DNA from: Canna indica
Lineage: Eukaryota > Streptophyta > Magnoliopsida > Zingiberales > Cannaceae
Assembly: GCA_034359265.1 (NCBI GenBank)
Contig: CP136890.1
Coordinates: forward strand, 80,129,501-80,193,500
Direction of reading: 5' to 3'
DNA length: 64,000 nt
Under the pieces are notes generated by a model. The model had not been told where the DNA came from. It did no database searches and saw nothing but the letters and a program-made list of their open reading frames with translations. Shown here one piece after another: positions 19,693-32,218 of this stretch. Position 1 is the stretch's first letter. Each line of letters opens with the position of its first letter. The position numbers and the translations under genes were made by a program.

Positions 19693-20314
19693 GGGTAAAT
19701 TACACAGAACCCCTATCGACTATAATCGATGTGCGCAAAGACTATATAAACTACCAAGTGTGCACAGAACCCCCCGCGATTACACTTTTTGTTCAAATAA
19801 TCCCTCTTCATTAGCTCGTCCGTTAGTAACTTAACGGTAAAACTCTCATGTGCGCAGAACCCCCCTCCCCAGTGCCACATGGTAGCAATCTCTACCCTCC
19901 ATCTCATCTGACGGTCATCACTTCCTCTTCTAACCATCTCTCACCTACCTACACTCCTCCCCTTGCCCTAGACTCCACCACTACCGCCGCCGGCGATCTC
20001 CTCCTCCTCTTCCGACGGCGACGGTGGCGGCGGAGTCTAGGGCAAGGGGAGGAGTGTAGGTAGGTGAGGGATGAGTAGAAGAAGAAGTGATGGCCATCGG
20101 ATGAGATGGAGGGTGGAGATTGCTGCCACGTGGCACTGGGGAGGGGGGTTATGCGCACATGGGAGTTTCACCGTTAAGTTACTAACGGACGAGCTAATGG
20201 GGGGGATTATTTGAACAAAAAATGTAGTCGTGAGGGGTTCTGTGCACACTTTGTAGTTTATGTAGTCTTTGTGCACATCAACTATAGCCGAGGGGGGTTC
20301 CGTAAAATTTACCC
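19693..20314. mobile_element. Fold-back Mutator-like miniature element
   Basis: Two arms of about 285 bp (19693-19977 and 20032-20314) are inverted copies of each other around a 55-nt loop of triplet-like GCC/CTC sequence. The ends are GGGTAAATT and AATTTACCC. A perfect 9-bp duplication AATTATTTT flanks it (19684-19692 and 20315-20323), the Mutator-like signature. Overlapping open frames on both strands are by-products of the inverted repeat. Confidence 0.9.
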
Positions 20315-20323
20315 AATTATTTT

Positions 20324-23094
20324 TAAGAACTTGTAATTCCTTTTTCTGCATTTAACCAAAGATAAAATATTGCTCCCTACAACATTGAAATGAACCCAAA
20401 TTAAATAGAACCGGGCTTTAAACTCATTGGGCCTTTGGTCCATTTGCTTTTTTGGAAAGGCCTTTTATTAGTTACTGGTGAGAACAATCAAAGATTTGAT
20501 TGATTGGAAAAGATACTTAAATTCAAAATAAGATTAAAAATAATAATACAATCTGATTTTGGATATCACCCTAATTGAATCTAAATGGCTGGTTTGAGCC
20601 AATTGGGTTTAGTATAACCAGCCGTTCTAGATTGGTTTTCAAGACAATATGTTAGGGATTAATTAACTACTAATTAATATCTGATGCAAGCTTGTTGTCG
20701 ACCAGATCCATACGAAACAAGTTGAATGACTTGAATCATGTGTATGATATCTCGAAAACTATATATGTAGTTCATTTAGATGAATTGTGCTCATCTAAAT
20801 CCAAATAATTCAAAAAGGCATTCAAAAAATCAATTTCCTAATTAGTAATTAAATGATAAAACCTAGCTACTCATCGTAGCAAAGTAAACTTGTGATTCAT
20901 GTAATTATAAACGTAAATTAATTTTTTTTTTTAAAAAAGATGTTTTTCAAAGACCATTGATTTAGGTTTCATCTATCTTTGCCCGGTTTGACTAAATCCA
21001 CTTTCAACCAAGCTTAGGTGGTTGTTGGCCGATCTAAATTAAATTGCGTAAAAACTGGAAGGTTGATCAACTTGATTGGTCCGGTTTGGTTTTAAAAAAT
21101 ATTCGAAGCAAATTGATCATAAAGTATATGTATATTGGTGATATGAATGTCATTAAATTGTAGACAAAAGTGATTGATGTTGTTGGGTCTGTCCTAAATT
21201 TGGTGAAACATTGGCCTATGATATTTGAGCAAGAGGAGCACCATCAGCTCCTGCAGTCGTCCTTCAAGAAAGATTTTGCAGCAGTGTACATGTATGTTTA
21301 GGTTCAAAGCCACATTTTCATGCTTGCTCTTCCTCATTAGGGTTTTCAAATCAGATCAATGAAGAGGTTCCTGTGTCTTTAACTTAAAAGGAAGAATAAT
21401 CGTTTCAGATCAATGAAGAGGTTTCTCAACAGCCATCTTAAGTTTTCTGATGCTGATGCTTCAGAGTTCAGATAGATATATACTTACTGTTATGATTACA
21501 AGTTCAGATCAAACCCGTTGTTGTCAGTATATATTACTGATAATAATTCATGGAGCCCAAAAAGAAGAAGCTATTTCATTAATTCATGAATGTGTTAGCT
21601 TTTTATATAGGATTATATATGTGTGATGATTAATTAATTAGATATAAAATTATAGGAAGAGAACAAAACAAGATGATGAGTTAAGAATGAAGAGGTTGGC
21701 CGGAGGTCACTGTAATGAAGTGTAGTTGTCGTTGTCGACACACAACATGGCAATCACACACTCTCTTCCTCCAAGAAAAGACCAACGTCGACTTACATGA
21801 AACAAACAACAAGCCAGAAGACAAGCACATTTAAGAGCTTTGTTTTTTCAGAACAGTATTAATTGCATGCATCTATTTCATTACTCTTCAAATTAATTAA
21901 TTTACGAAACTACATATATTTGCAAATTCGATCCAAAAATTTAACCAATGACCAGACCTGGACAAGTTTGTAAAAATTCCAATATAACATCATAGGAGTA
22001 TTTTCTTTTTAAAAAAATAAAATTAAAATAAACTACGTATAACGCTTTCAAAGTTGAGTTGAGTAGGGCATTCTTTCAGAGACTTGAATGCATTAAACAT
22101 TATGTGCAAAACATTAATATTTTTTTTAAAAAAAAAAACAGCAAATTTGATGACATGGGAAACAACAAAGAAAGAGAGAACAATTATAAATAACTTTAAC
22201 TTATCAATGAAAATGCACTGACTTGTAAGAATCTAAGCTGGACCCCAAAATGTTTTGATTATTAATTAAGTTAAATTATCACAAAGAATTATAATCATGT
22301 TGATGCCTTGTTTTGTTTTGTCAATACAAGCTGGAGGCACACATCACCTACCAATGTGTGACTTTGTTTAATTTTTTTAAGGGGCATATATATATATATA
22401 TAATAGATGCAGTTATATTGTATAATAATTTATTTGAAATTTGAAAGATGGAAGACTAAGTTCCACGTCTTTAATTAATTTTCTATCCATCAAATACTTT
22501 TTTTAATATATATTTTGAGAAAATAAAATTTCTTACAAAAATTTATTTTTTCATGTCAATCAATTTAGACATAGAACAAAATACATCGAAAAACTCACTT
22601 GATAATTAATTAAAATACACATGTCAATTACTAATTTTTTTTTTAACAAAGATAAAAAATCATAATAGGTGATCATACTAGAATTTAAAAATTAGACTTC
22701 TAGACAACATATAAGATGTTATCATCAACTGTGAGTAACACAAATTTTTCTTAGTTGTTTTCAAAATAAAATCACGAATTATATATCTCAATTAAACAAG
22801 TCAGATGGACAACATGGATTGATTTTTTTTATTTTTTTTTTACAACACAACATGGATTTTGGCAGCTCACTTTTATCAAATAATTAAAACTAGTAATATT
22901 ACAAGTTTATCATATCTCCGGCACAAATCATAAAGAATAAATGGTGGTAGTAAATTAATTCTGGAAAATTATTGGTGGATTAAGATTTTTGTAAATCAAA
23001 ACTGCAGGTAAAAGACCAAAAATAATTTTCAAACAATTTTAATCCGCAATTTATTAAGTGTCCGAAATTTTTAAAATGAAGCGCAAAAGAAACA
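20324..23094. other. AT-rich DNA, no gene recognised
   Basis: About 2.8 kb with many stop codons in all frames, homopolymer A/T tracts and no recognisable transposon ends. A short direct repeat, AGATCAATGAAGAGGTTYCT, occurs at about 21354 and 21409. It may be low-copy intergenic or decayed repeat DNA. Confidence 0.4.
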
Positions 23095-23102
23095 TATATC
23101 GA

Positions 23103-23457
23103 TAGACCCGGCAATTATTGGCCCGGCCCGATAAAATCGGGTTCGGGCCAATTCTTATCGAGTTCGGGCCGATTTCGGGCCGGCCCGATATGGCCCGAAC
23201 ACTTATCGGGCCGAGCAGGGCCTAGTGCTATCGGGTCGTGCCAGCCCGATAGCCCGATAAGCAATATAGTTATTAGCATTTTTTTTACCCGTTAATAATA
23301 CCCATTAAATTATCTACTCAAAATTATAATTCTAATAAATTCAATTAAATTTTTGGGCTAACGGGCCGTGCCGGGCCTGGTCGGCAACTTCAGGCCTAAA
23401 TCATTATCGGGCTGGGCCGGTCTGATAAATCCAGTCCGGCACGATTTGCCAAGCCTA
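23103..23457. mobile_element. hAT miniature element 3
   Basis: The imperfect inverted ends TAGACCCGGCAAT and (on the other strand) TAGGCTTGGCAAAT are flanked by TATATCGA and TATATGGA (7 of 8 bases). The interior is dominated by GGGCCGG/CCGGCCC and CCCGATA/TATCGGG motifs in both orientations. No coding capacity. The diverged duplication suggests it is older than the hAT copies at 5972 and 7012. Confidence 0.7.
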
Positions 23458-23465
23458 TATATGGA

Positions 23466-24090
23466 TACATTAGATATCATATTTGTCACTTTTTATGCTC
23501 TCAAAATATGCTCGCACCCTTTATAACCAATTAGCACCTTCCTAGATAATATTTTTTTAATATTTCTTAAAAATTAATATTTATTAGTACACCTTCAACT
23601 TCACCCAAAATAATAATCAATCACCCAAATGACTAATTAAGAATTATTTATATAGTTGAATGAAATATTATTTTAAAAGTAAAATCATCTCGAGTGTGAT
23701 CAGATTAATTAATCCAATCTATACATATTTTTACACATCAAAAATTAACTAATGAGTTAATTACTTCGAAACTACTTGAAGTATATATATAGTATTTGAC
23801 ACTTTAATACTTAGACTTTAAAACTTAACAGATTGATACTTAACATTACTTTCATTAAGCAATTATTACCTCTGTTATGACGTCGTAACTTGGTTGATGG
23901 AAAATGTTGACATGAACGCCGGCCACGTTAGATATGTTACGAAAAATTTCCTACTCATCATATTATTGGTGAAAAATTATTATTTTTTATTTTTTATTTA
24001 CCGCACATCATTAGTAAATGTTAGTATTATATTATAGTAAAATACAATTGAAGCAATAAAGGTAATTGTCAACATGCATAGTATGATCAA

Positions 24091-24132
<42 letters not shown>

Positions 24133-24448
24133 AAGGTAGTCTACAAAATTCAAACATGGGCGTATAGAGTCCAAGTGACTACTGATTATGTTCAATAACC
24201 ACAACACAACTGCATTGTTGTTAATATGTTAAATAAAAAATATTACAATAATATAATATGGAACCATGAACACATTTGCCATCTATTTAGACCAAATGCC
24301 TATTGTTATCGTGTCCATCCACATTGATATCGAATGCGTTCATGATATCATGTTCCAGTGTTAACAAGTCGAGGAGAAGGTCAAGGACAAGCACTTAGTA
24401 CACACTCTTTCGTGCCATGATTCGCCGTCATTTGGTTAAACAACACCA
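23466..24448. other. AT-rich DNA with an AAT microsatellite
   Basis: AAT repeats at about 24090-24122, followed by AAAT repeats. No gene or transposon ends were recognised. Confidence 0.5.
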
Positions 24449-24541
24449 TATGGGGTGATTAAAGTAGGAAAATCTTGCCGGTGGAACTAACGAAGCAAAG
24501 CGTGCTTGGTTATCCTAACCTAGGTGGAAGGAAGGGCAGGA
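24449..24541 (+). repeat. 93-bp direct repeat, left copy
   Basis: Runs from GGGTGATT to GCAGGAAGAG and matches 50137-50229 at about 90 percent by eye, in the same orientation. The left copy abuts the truncated Tekay internal region, while the right copy abuts the outer end of a Tekay LTR. Confidence 0.8.
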
Positions 24542-25263
24542 AGAGTGTGTAAACCATGCTCAAGAATTCGATCTCCTTCTCTGGAGGTAATCTTGGTAAT
24601 TCCTCTGGGAACACATCAGAGAACCCGCATACCACAGGCGTTCCCCCGATGTCCCTAGCCATACCTCTGTCCCCATCTGCCACAGACACAAAAACCAAGA
24701 AGGATTGGCATCCACCCAGAAGTAGCTTACGAGCCTTCAGAGCTGAAATTGACATCAATGACTCTCCCCTTCCCTCACCCTGAAAGATAAACTAGGATAA
24801 TCCGGGCTTACTGAAGGTCACAATCTTAGCCCTGCAAGCCACTGAGGCGAAATGGTCCGCCAACCAGTCCATGCCCAAAATTACATCAAGCTCTAACATT
24901 GGCAGGAGTGTCAATTCGGCTATCAACACATGCCCATAAATGACAACCTCGCAGCCCCAAAAGACTGTCTCTGCCATCACAGAAACGCCCGTAGGCGTAG
25001 ACACCACAAGAGGCAAATCAAGCACAGAAGGTTTCCATGACAACTTAGCAGCAAACAAAGCAGATACAAAAGAGTGCGTAGCACCCGAATCAAACAAGAC
25101 ATGCAATGACAAAACCAACCACAATATTACCTGACACCACTGCCCTGGAAGCCTCAGCGCCCTCTTGGTTCATAGCAAACACCCGTTCATCGGGCCTCTC
25201 TGAACCACCAGCTCGCTGGCCCTCTCCCTGAGTCTGACCCCTCTGAGCTACAGAACCCACTAA
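24542..25263 (-). pseudogene. Tekay-type gag-pol fragment, protease and start of reverse transcriptase (internal region I)
   Basis: Minus-strand frames at 25124-24792 and 24758-24510 encode a retroviral-type aspartic protease. It has the active-site FDSGATHSFV and the later LDVILGMDWL, followed by the linker and the start of reverse transcriptase (FSDVFPEELPRLPPEKEIEF). The sequence then ends abruptly at about 24545 against a 93-bp repeat, so reverse transcriptase, RNase H and integrase are missing. The upstream part of the same reading unit continues at 32219 after CACTA D, whose TAA target duplication lies in this gene. The DSG active site is kept here, unlike in internal region II. Confidence 0.8.
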
Positions 25264-25860
25264 CACTACTAGAAAAATGGGCATCAGCAACGGCTGTAGC
25301 TGTTGCAATGGAGTCGTGGCAGAAAATCGCGTTGCTGATAACTTAGCAACGGATCAGCAACGGCCGCTCGGGCCGTTGCTAAAAATATTATCAGCAACGG
25401 TTTTGCCACGGACGCGGAGCCGTTGCTGATAACATTAATAGCAACGGCCGGTGAGCCCGTAGCAACACCGTTAGTAAAAGCCCATCGCTAAGCCGTTGCT
25501 GTAGGTCATCAGCAATGGCTTTCGATACACTTTTAGCAACGGCTTTCCCACGGACGGCCGTGGGAAAGCCGTTGCTGATGATGTGAACCTGGTAACGAAA
25601 AAATTTAAAATTGAAAATTTCCATTGATACATTGATACATTATCTGATACATAACTCACACACCCATACACTCATACACACATTCATTCACACATCACAA
25701 ATATACCAAGATATACATCCAAACAATTATATTTATATTGATAATTATCCACGATAGTATAAAAACCATTCAAATGCAAAATTGAAGTATCAATATCCAA
25801 AAAAAATAAATTAAACAAGTCCAATATCTCAGTAACAAAGTCAATATAAAAAAAATCTCA

Positions 25861-27394
25861 CGATGGTGATGGAGGATGGTCTGGATCATATGGCGGGGTC
25901 CGGAGTGCTTGAGTGTACACCGGCGTGCCCTGACTCGAGGACGATGGATGAGATGATGTCGAAGAGATGGCTGCTTCGGGATGACCTGACATGTTGCGTA
26001 GCATAGCTTGTATATCCGCCATCATCTGACTCTGGTGCTCCATTATCTCAGTCTGACGCACAACCATGTCCTCTAGAGTCATTATTCTGCTACTATGATC
26101 ATAACTGGATCTAGAGATGGACGGCTGCTCACCAGTGACTGGAGGGGTCGGTGCCCCAAGTGGCTATAGTACGGCTCGCGCATGACCACTATCTGCAAAG
26201 CCATATACGCGGCCATGGTCCCAGCCACCTGCGGCCTCAACCCACGTTGCTGCGTCAAAGTCCTCGGGGGTGCCCCCGCGCTGCACCACCGTCTGGCTGT
26301 AGATCTCCTACTCGAGTTTGATTTTTTGTTTAATATTTATCATAAAACTTAAATTATAAATATATAATGAATAATTTAAACAAATATATAGTTACCATAA
26401 TGTATGCAGCGCGGTTGTCGATGTACTCCCCAGTCCCATATGCTCGACGGTGAGTCCGCTCAAACACCGCCATTGGGGAGGGTCGCTGGACAGTCCCGTC
26501 ATCCGACACCGTCGTCTATATTTACAAAACATAATACATTAATTAGTACACATAGTAACAAATAAAATATATAATTAAAATGTATACTTACCAAACGGTT
26601 CGCGTGCACTACAAATGCAATAGAGCCGCCGGTGTGACGCGCTGCTCCCCCCGACATGCAATTTCTAGCCGCATTCCTAGAAACCTCCTACCATCGATCC
26701 ATCGACCATATTCCCACGAGCTGGTCCCATATATCCGGAGTAATCCAATCGGGGTCATATCCCCGAGTCTCCGCGATGTTAGTAGTCCCAACTCGTGCCA
26801 TCGCCTGGGATCGGGCTTGCCCCAGCTGCCCGTTGTACCTTGCCCGGGAAATAGCCTCCCAAGCAGCGTAAATGAATGGCCTCTGGTCCTCGGCCCATGT
26901 AAAGCGAGCCTGCAAAATAATAATATCAGTACCAATATTAATCATCATGCATGTAAAAGAAATAATAATACGTGTCTCAAACTCGCGCCATAACATGTCG
27001 ACGTGCTCGCTAGGCACGTGAGACCACGTAGGCCATGCCCCATGCATGTTTGTCGAATAGTAGAAGAAATGCTCCTCGACACTTCTTCTTGCTCGATCCT
27101 GCACAACAAATATAAATTTTAATATTATATTATGATATAATGAATATGTAATGATTCATAATTCATGATATATTACCGCTCCCCAATCACGCTAATAAAT
27201 CTACGTGACTCTGTGGCTGGTGGAGGCTGCCAACTGTTCGGCCCGCGTGGCCGCCTGCGTCTGGATGTACAAGCCTCGGCAGTATCATCGGTATGCGGAT
27301 CAGCAATAGGAGAATCAGCAGCATGAGTAAGTGTAGGAGTCTCACCGATCGGAGACTCCGAAGCTCTCCTGCGACGATAACCACGACCAGACAT
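25861..27394 (-). pseudogene. TNPA-like gene of element D
   Basis: Exons on the minus strand: 27394-27177 (start MSGRGYRRRRASESPIGETP, donor GTAATA), 27098-26972, 26909-26592 (donor GTAAGT), 26515-26396 and 26307-25861. Exon 3 carries the Transposase_24 (PF03004) core with FIYAAWEAISRARYNGQLGQ. Exon 5 has a predicted coiled coil (IMEHQSQMMADIQAMLRNMS) and a Ser/Pro-rich tail. The total would be about 410 residues. One in-frame stop interrupts exon 5 just after HARAVL (GGA or GGC in other copies, TAG here, near 26168). Its presumed role is binding of the CAGCAACGGC subterminal repeats, by analogy with En/Spm TNPA. Confidence 0.75.
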
Positions 27395-27469
27395 ATCTGT
27401 CGAATAGACATATAATTAGATTATTGTATAAATAGTAGAGATATATTTAATGAAATATATACTTTACAA

Positions 27470-30400
27470 TTATTCCTCATCATCTGAATAATAGTCTTCA
27501 AATTCTTCCTCTTCTTCCTCTACTTCCTCTTCTTCATCTTCTTCATCTCCAGCTTCCTCAATTTCATGATCATCATCATCAGCATATTCAACTTCTAATT
27601 GAATTGACGTTGTGTCTGCATCCTCGAGTATTGGAATAATACGATCTACAGTAGGAGGATCATCTTCTTGATAGAAACCATATGTCATATCAGGTATCAG
27701 CTCATTTTCTCCTACTACCGGATCAATTTTTCCTCTACCTTTTGTCTTACAAACTACACGCCAATCTGCTCTATCTTTATTTCGAGCCGGATACTTCGCG
27801 TAATATACTTGTTCGGCTTGTGGTGCCAATATACAAGGCTCATTTGCTGCCAATTTAGATTTGTAATTAACCTCAACAAGTTTGTATTTTGGATGAACTT
27901 TCATGCCCCTTTCTGTTGTATCGAACCAATGACATCTAAATAGAATAACTGATTTCAAGCCGAAGTAGTGCAACTCTATCACTTATTCCACCAGTCCATA
28001 AAAATCCATATCACATTCAACATAGGTTGTCCCTTTCACACAGACCCCAGCATGCATCGTCTTCTTTGTAAATGCATATTCAACCGTGTGAAATTTATAC
28101 CCATTAACAAAATATCCGCTATAGCACGACACAAGTCGCGACGGTCCACTAACAAACTCAAATATTCTTTCATCTATTTCAGCTCTGTGATATTTGCTGT
28201 AAGTCTGAATCCAAGTAGGGAAATCACGATTCCGTAATCTCTCCAATTCTTCATCGTTGTGAATAGAGTATTTTTGCACCATCTCAATGTCAAATATTTC
28301 AATGAATTGTTCAATCTCTGGACAATTGAGTAATACATACAAGTGTGCCAAATGATACTCTTCATCGCTTAAGTGTCGAGATGGACGAGAACCAAAAGCA
28401 CGACCAGAGTGATAAAATATATTTAAACGTCCATCTGAATGTCGAACACCCCCGTCGTCGTTACGTGGAAGATGATCAAATCTTGTCTGTACTGTCGATT
28501 TAAAGTAAAATGAGCAGAATGTTGAAATTTCCTGGATGATATACGATTCAGATATCGATCCTTCAACAGCTGCGGTGTTCTTTACTTTTTTCTTCAGACG
28601 ATTCATGTATCTTCCAAATAAGTACATCCACCGATATTGAATGGGGCCACCAACTCGTGCCTCGTATGCCAAGTGTATCGGTAGATGCTCCATCGAGTCA
28701 AAAAATGGAGGAGGGAAAAACTGCTCCAGCTTGCATATGATTTCGACAATATTATTTTCAAGTGTTGACATATCTTCGACTCGAAGGACATTTGCATAGA
28801 TGTTTCTAAAAAACATACTTAATTCAGTCAACAGACCCCAAATATTATCAGGTAGAAGATCTCGAAATGCGGTCGAAAGTAATCTCTGCATGAATACATG
28901 ACAATCATGGCTCTTTATCCCTGATATTTTGCAACCATCGATGTTCACACATCGAGATAAGTTTGAAGCATATCCATCGGGTAATCTGAGTTCTTTTACT
29001 CATTGACAAACATCTTTGATCTGTTGTTTATTTAACACATATAGGGCCTTCGGTTTCAGATATCGTCCGTTGACCTCTTGTAACTTCAACTCTGGTCTTT
29101 TACAAAGTATTTTCATATCATGTCGGGCTTTGACATTATCTTTAGTTTTTCCGAAAATATCCATCAAAGTGTTGAAAATATTATCAAACACATTTTTTTC
29201 AATGTGCATGACATCTAAATTATGTCGAATCAATAGTGAACTCCAATAGGGCAATTCCCAAAAGATACTTTTTTTCACCCAGTTATGTGTTTGGCCAAAA
29301 CCTGACACTCTTTCATTACGACCAAATACTATATCTGGAAGTGTTGAAACACGTGCTAACATTTGTTCACCAGACAACATCGGTGGTGGCCCATCTCTTT
29401 CGACTCTGCCCTTAGTAAATTTATTACGATTCCTTCGATACTGATGATTAGCCGATAGGAATCGACGATGACAATCAAAGAATGAGATTTTTCGTCCGTT
29501 CTGAAGACTGATTGATTTAGAGTGTTCCATACAATACGGACAAGAGAGTCGGCCGTGACTGCTCCAACCAGACAACATGCCGTACGCCGGGAAATCATTG
29601 ATTGTCCACAAGACCACGACCTTTAAATTGAAGTTTTGCTTCCGATGACAATCATAAGTGACAGCTCCCTCAGTCCACAATGTTTTCAATTCATTTATCA
29701 AGGGTCTGAGAAATATGTCAATTTCTTTTCGCGGACCCTTAGGACCCGAAATAATCATCGAAAGATAAATAAATTCATCTTTCATACACATTGACGGTGG
29801 CAAATTATAAACTGTCAGCAGCACTGGCCAAATTCAATAAGGATTTGCAGAATGTCCAAATGGATTAAAACCATCTGTGCACAATCCCAATCTGATATTT
29901 CTAGTATCCCTAGCAAATGAAGGATAACATGTATCCAAATGTTTCCATGCTTCACTGTCAGATGGATGAGTTATTACTCAATCATCACGACTTCTTGCAT
30001 GCCAACTCATGTAGGGGGCTGTCTTTTCCGACATGAATAATCTTTGAAGCCTCGGTGTTAGTGGAAAATACCGAAGCACTTTAAACAGGATATTTTTCTG
30101 TCGAACCGATTTCTTCTCCTTGTAACGAGGATGTTGACATACAGGGCATTTATCCAACTGCACATTTTCTTTATAATATAAAATGCAGTTAGTTTGGCAC
30201 GCGTGTATTTTTTCGTTTCCAAGCCCCAATTTTCTCATTAGCTTTTTAGTCTTATAAAAAGTTGGCTCAAACTTGTTATCAGTAGGCAGCATTCCATTAA
30301 TCAATCCAGCAATCTGATCATACGCAACTCCGCTGATATTACAATCCGCCTTGATGTTTAAGAGCTGTGTCATTGCTGAAAACCTAGTGTATCTAGGACA

Positions 30401-30976
30401 ATTCTCATACAAAGGTTCATCGGCAGCTTTCAACATCTCATAAAATTTTGCAGCTTCTTTATTCGGTAATTCAATCTCTACCGCAGTTTGTACTTCTGTG
30501 ATATCAATCGCTGTAGTATCTGGTGGGACTGATGTCTGAAGAACTGGCCGATCAACATTATCATTCAGGTGGAATTGACCCCCAAGACTGTCAAGTATCA
30601 TAGTTCTATAGGGATTAGATTGACTGGATGAAGAAGCACCAGTAGAGGAAGATTCACCATATGTCTGAACGACAGGATTGCTGGACGTCCCTACTTCGCG
30701 TGACTCCCCGTGACAAGTCCATAGAAAATATCTTGGTGCAAATCCTTTGCTATATAGATGCAGAGTGACAGTCTCCCGATCCAAAAATCGTCCATTCAAA
30801 CAAATGCGGCACGGACATCGGATTTTATCACCGATGCTAACGAAATTCCGATTCGAATAGGCGAAATTTAGGAAGTACGTTAAGCCTAATCGAAACTCAT
30901 TCGTTAAAGCTCCATGATCAAGACGTCGGTACATCCAACATCGATCAGCCGACATGATTCTGTCAATCAATGACAA
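27470..30976 (-). pseudogene. TNPD, full-length tnp2-type CACTA transposase of element D with four nonsense codons
   Basis: One continuous frame of 1168 codons without introns or frameshifts. Domains in order: transposase-associated domain (PF13963) in the first 85 residues, tnp2 transposase (PF02992) from about residue 300 to 600 with GPKGPRKEIDIFLRPL and CPYCMEHSK, DUF4218 (PF13960) at about 700-850 with FFDSMEHLPIHLAYEARVGG, DUF4216 (PF13952) at about 930-1030 with SGYFVNGYKFHT, and a strongly acidic C-terminus of Glu/Asp runs. The frame is interrupted by stops at 29978-29980 (TGA), 29834-29836 (TGA), 29000-29002 (TGA) and 27983-27985 (TAA). It is thus recently inactivated by point mutations only. 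TNPD-type proteins cut and join the element ends. Confidence 0.88.
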
Positions 30977-31059
30977 TTTCTTTGGTTAATATCTTTAGGT
31001 GAGATTGTGTTATTCCATTCGGGATTTATGTTATTTATATTGCACTAAGTACTTATTTT

Positions 31060-31110
31060 AACAAGAGTTCTCCGAATACGCATATCATCTGGGCGCGTAT
31101 CGGAGAACAA
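31060..31110. repeat. Truncated form of the TNPD-upstream inverted repeat (element D)
   Basis: Only the innermost part of the left arm remains (GTTCTCCGAATACGC); the right arm continues to about 31168. Compare the complete forms at 4631-4800 and 41690-41860. Confidence 0.7.
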
Positions 31111-32218
31111 GAGAGATGTTGCCGAAATTTAGAATAATTAGTTAACAGTTAAAATAAAAACGTAAGTGCAGTACAAATAACTATATTATCAAATTTTCCA
31201 ATCAGGGACAATTCAAGAATTGTACGTCGTATAAAAGATCATCTACTTCTTTTACACGAACATACAATCCCCGAATGGATCTAAGGATTTGCTAAATCAT
31301 ATCCGACTCATCGATGCGTACGTGAAACATATCAACTCGTCGGATGGATGATTATTTTCTAAATGTTTCGAGACAGTTCGAGTCCATATTGGACAATTCC
31401 AACACGAGTCCAAATTAGACGATTTCGGCAAGAGTCTGAAGTGGATGATTCTGGCGCGTGTCCGAAGTGGACGATTCCGGCGCGCGTACGAAGTGGACGA
31501 TTCCGACGCCCGTCCGAAGTGGACGATTCCGGCACAATGCCGAAGTGGACAATTCCGAAATTAATCTAAACCCTAATAATTAATCTAAAAAATTAAACAA
31601 TTAATCTAAATAATTAATTAACATATAAATAAAAAAAATAAAAAAATTATAAATCTACTCTTTCCGGCGCCGGCGTACAGTGTCCGGACACTGTACAAGA
31701 TTCGGCGGCGGCCATCGGCCGACCGCTGCCGGCCGAAACCCTAAAAATAGGGTTTCAGTCGGATTTCCCGCTGGCCGCAACGGGAAGAGACGGTCGGGCG
31801 GCGATGAATACCTGAAATCGGCGGTCGAGGACGGACGGCAGCGTCGGCAGCGGCAGCTCGGCGTCGTCGGCGTCGATAGCGGCGGCGAGAGGCGGGAGGA
31901 GGAGGCGGCGGCGGCAGCAGCGGGAGGAAGAAGGGTCGGGCGCGATCTGTGACCTTTATAAACTTATCAGCAACGGCTCACTCGCCCGTTAGAAAGCCGT
32001 TGCTAATAAGTTATCATCAGCAACGACTCACTTGTCCGTTAGAAAGCCGTTGCTGATAATTAAAATCATCAGCAACGGCTCGCGTGTCCGTTAGAAAGCC
32101 GTTGCAGATACAACATATCTGCAACGGCTTGAGCGGCCGTAAGAATGCCGTTGCAAATAGCAACGGCTTGAGCAGCCGTTGCTGATAGCTGTTGCTGAAG
32201 ACTCAATTTCTAGTAGTG

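Larger units (their letters stand above)
25264..32218 (-). mobile_element. Family-1 CACTA element D, the only copy with complete gene order
   Basis: CACTACTAGAAAAATGGGCA at 25264 and TTTCTAGTAGTG to 32218 are flanked by TAA on both sides (25261-25263 and 32219-32221). At 6955 bp it contains, from the right end leftward: the subterminal array, a weak TATA, palindromes (31664-31760), the minisatellite, a truncated inverted repeat (about 31060-31110), a full-length TNPD frame and a five-exon TNPA. It is inserted in Tekay gag-pol I: the flanks join as CCCACTAACATCAGTGCC, matching CCCACTGACATTGGTACC at 45957 in the uninterrupted copy. Confidence 0.9.

Noticed and set aside
19848..20351. Open frames at 19848-20063 (plus), 20037-20351 and 19949-20158 (minus).
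   Set aside because: They lie in the arms and loop of a fold-back element and are its by-products.
20324..23094. A host gene or microRNA precursor in the AT-rich stretch.
   Set aside because: No long frame, splice pattern, known miRNA sequence or extended inverted repeat could be seen.
24556..24783. Plus-strand 75-codon frame.
   Set aside because: It is opposite the protease-RT linker of the Tekay pol gene, which is recognisable on minus.
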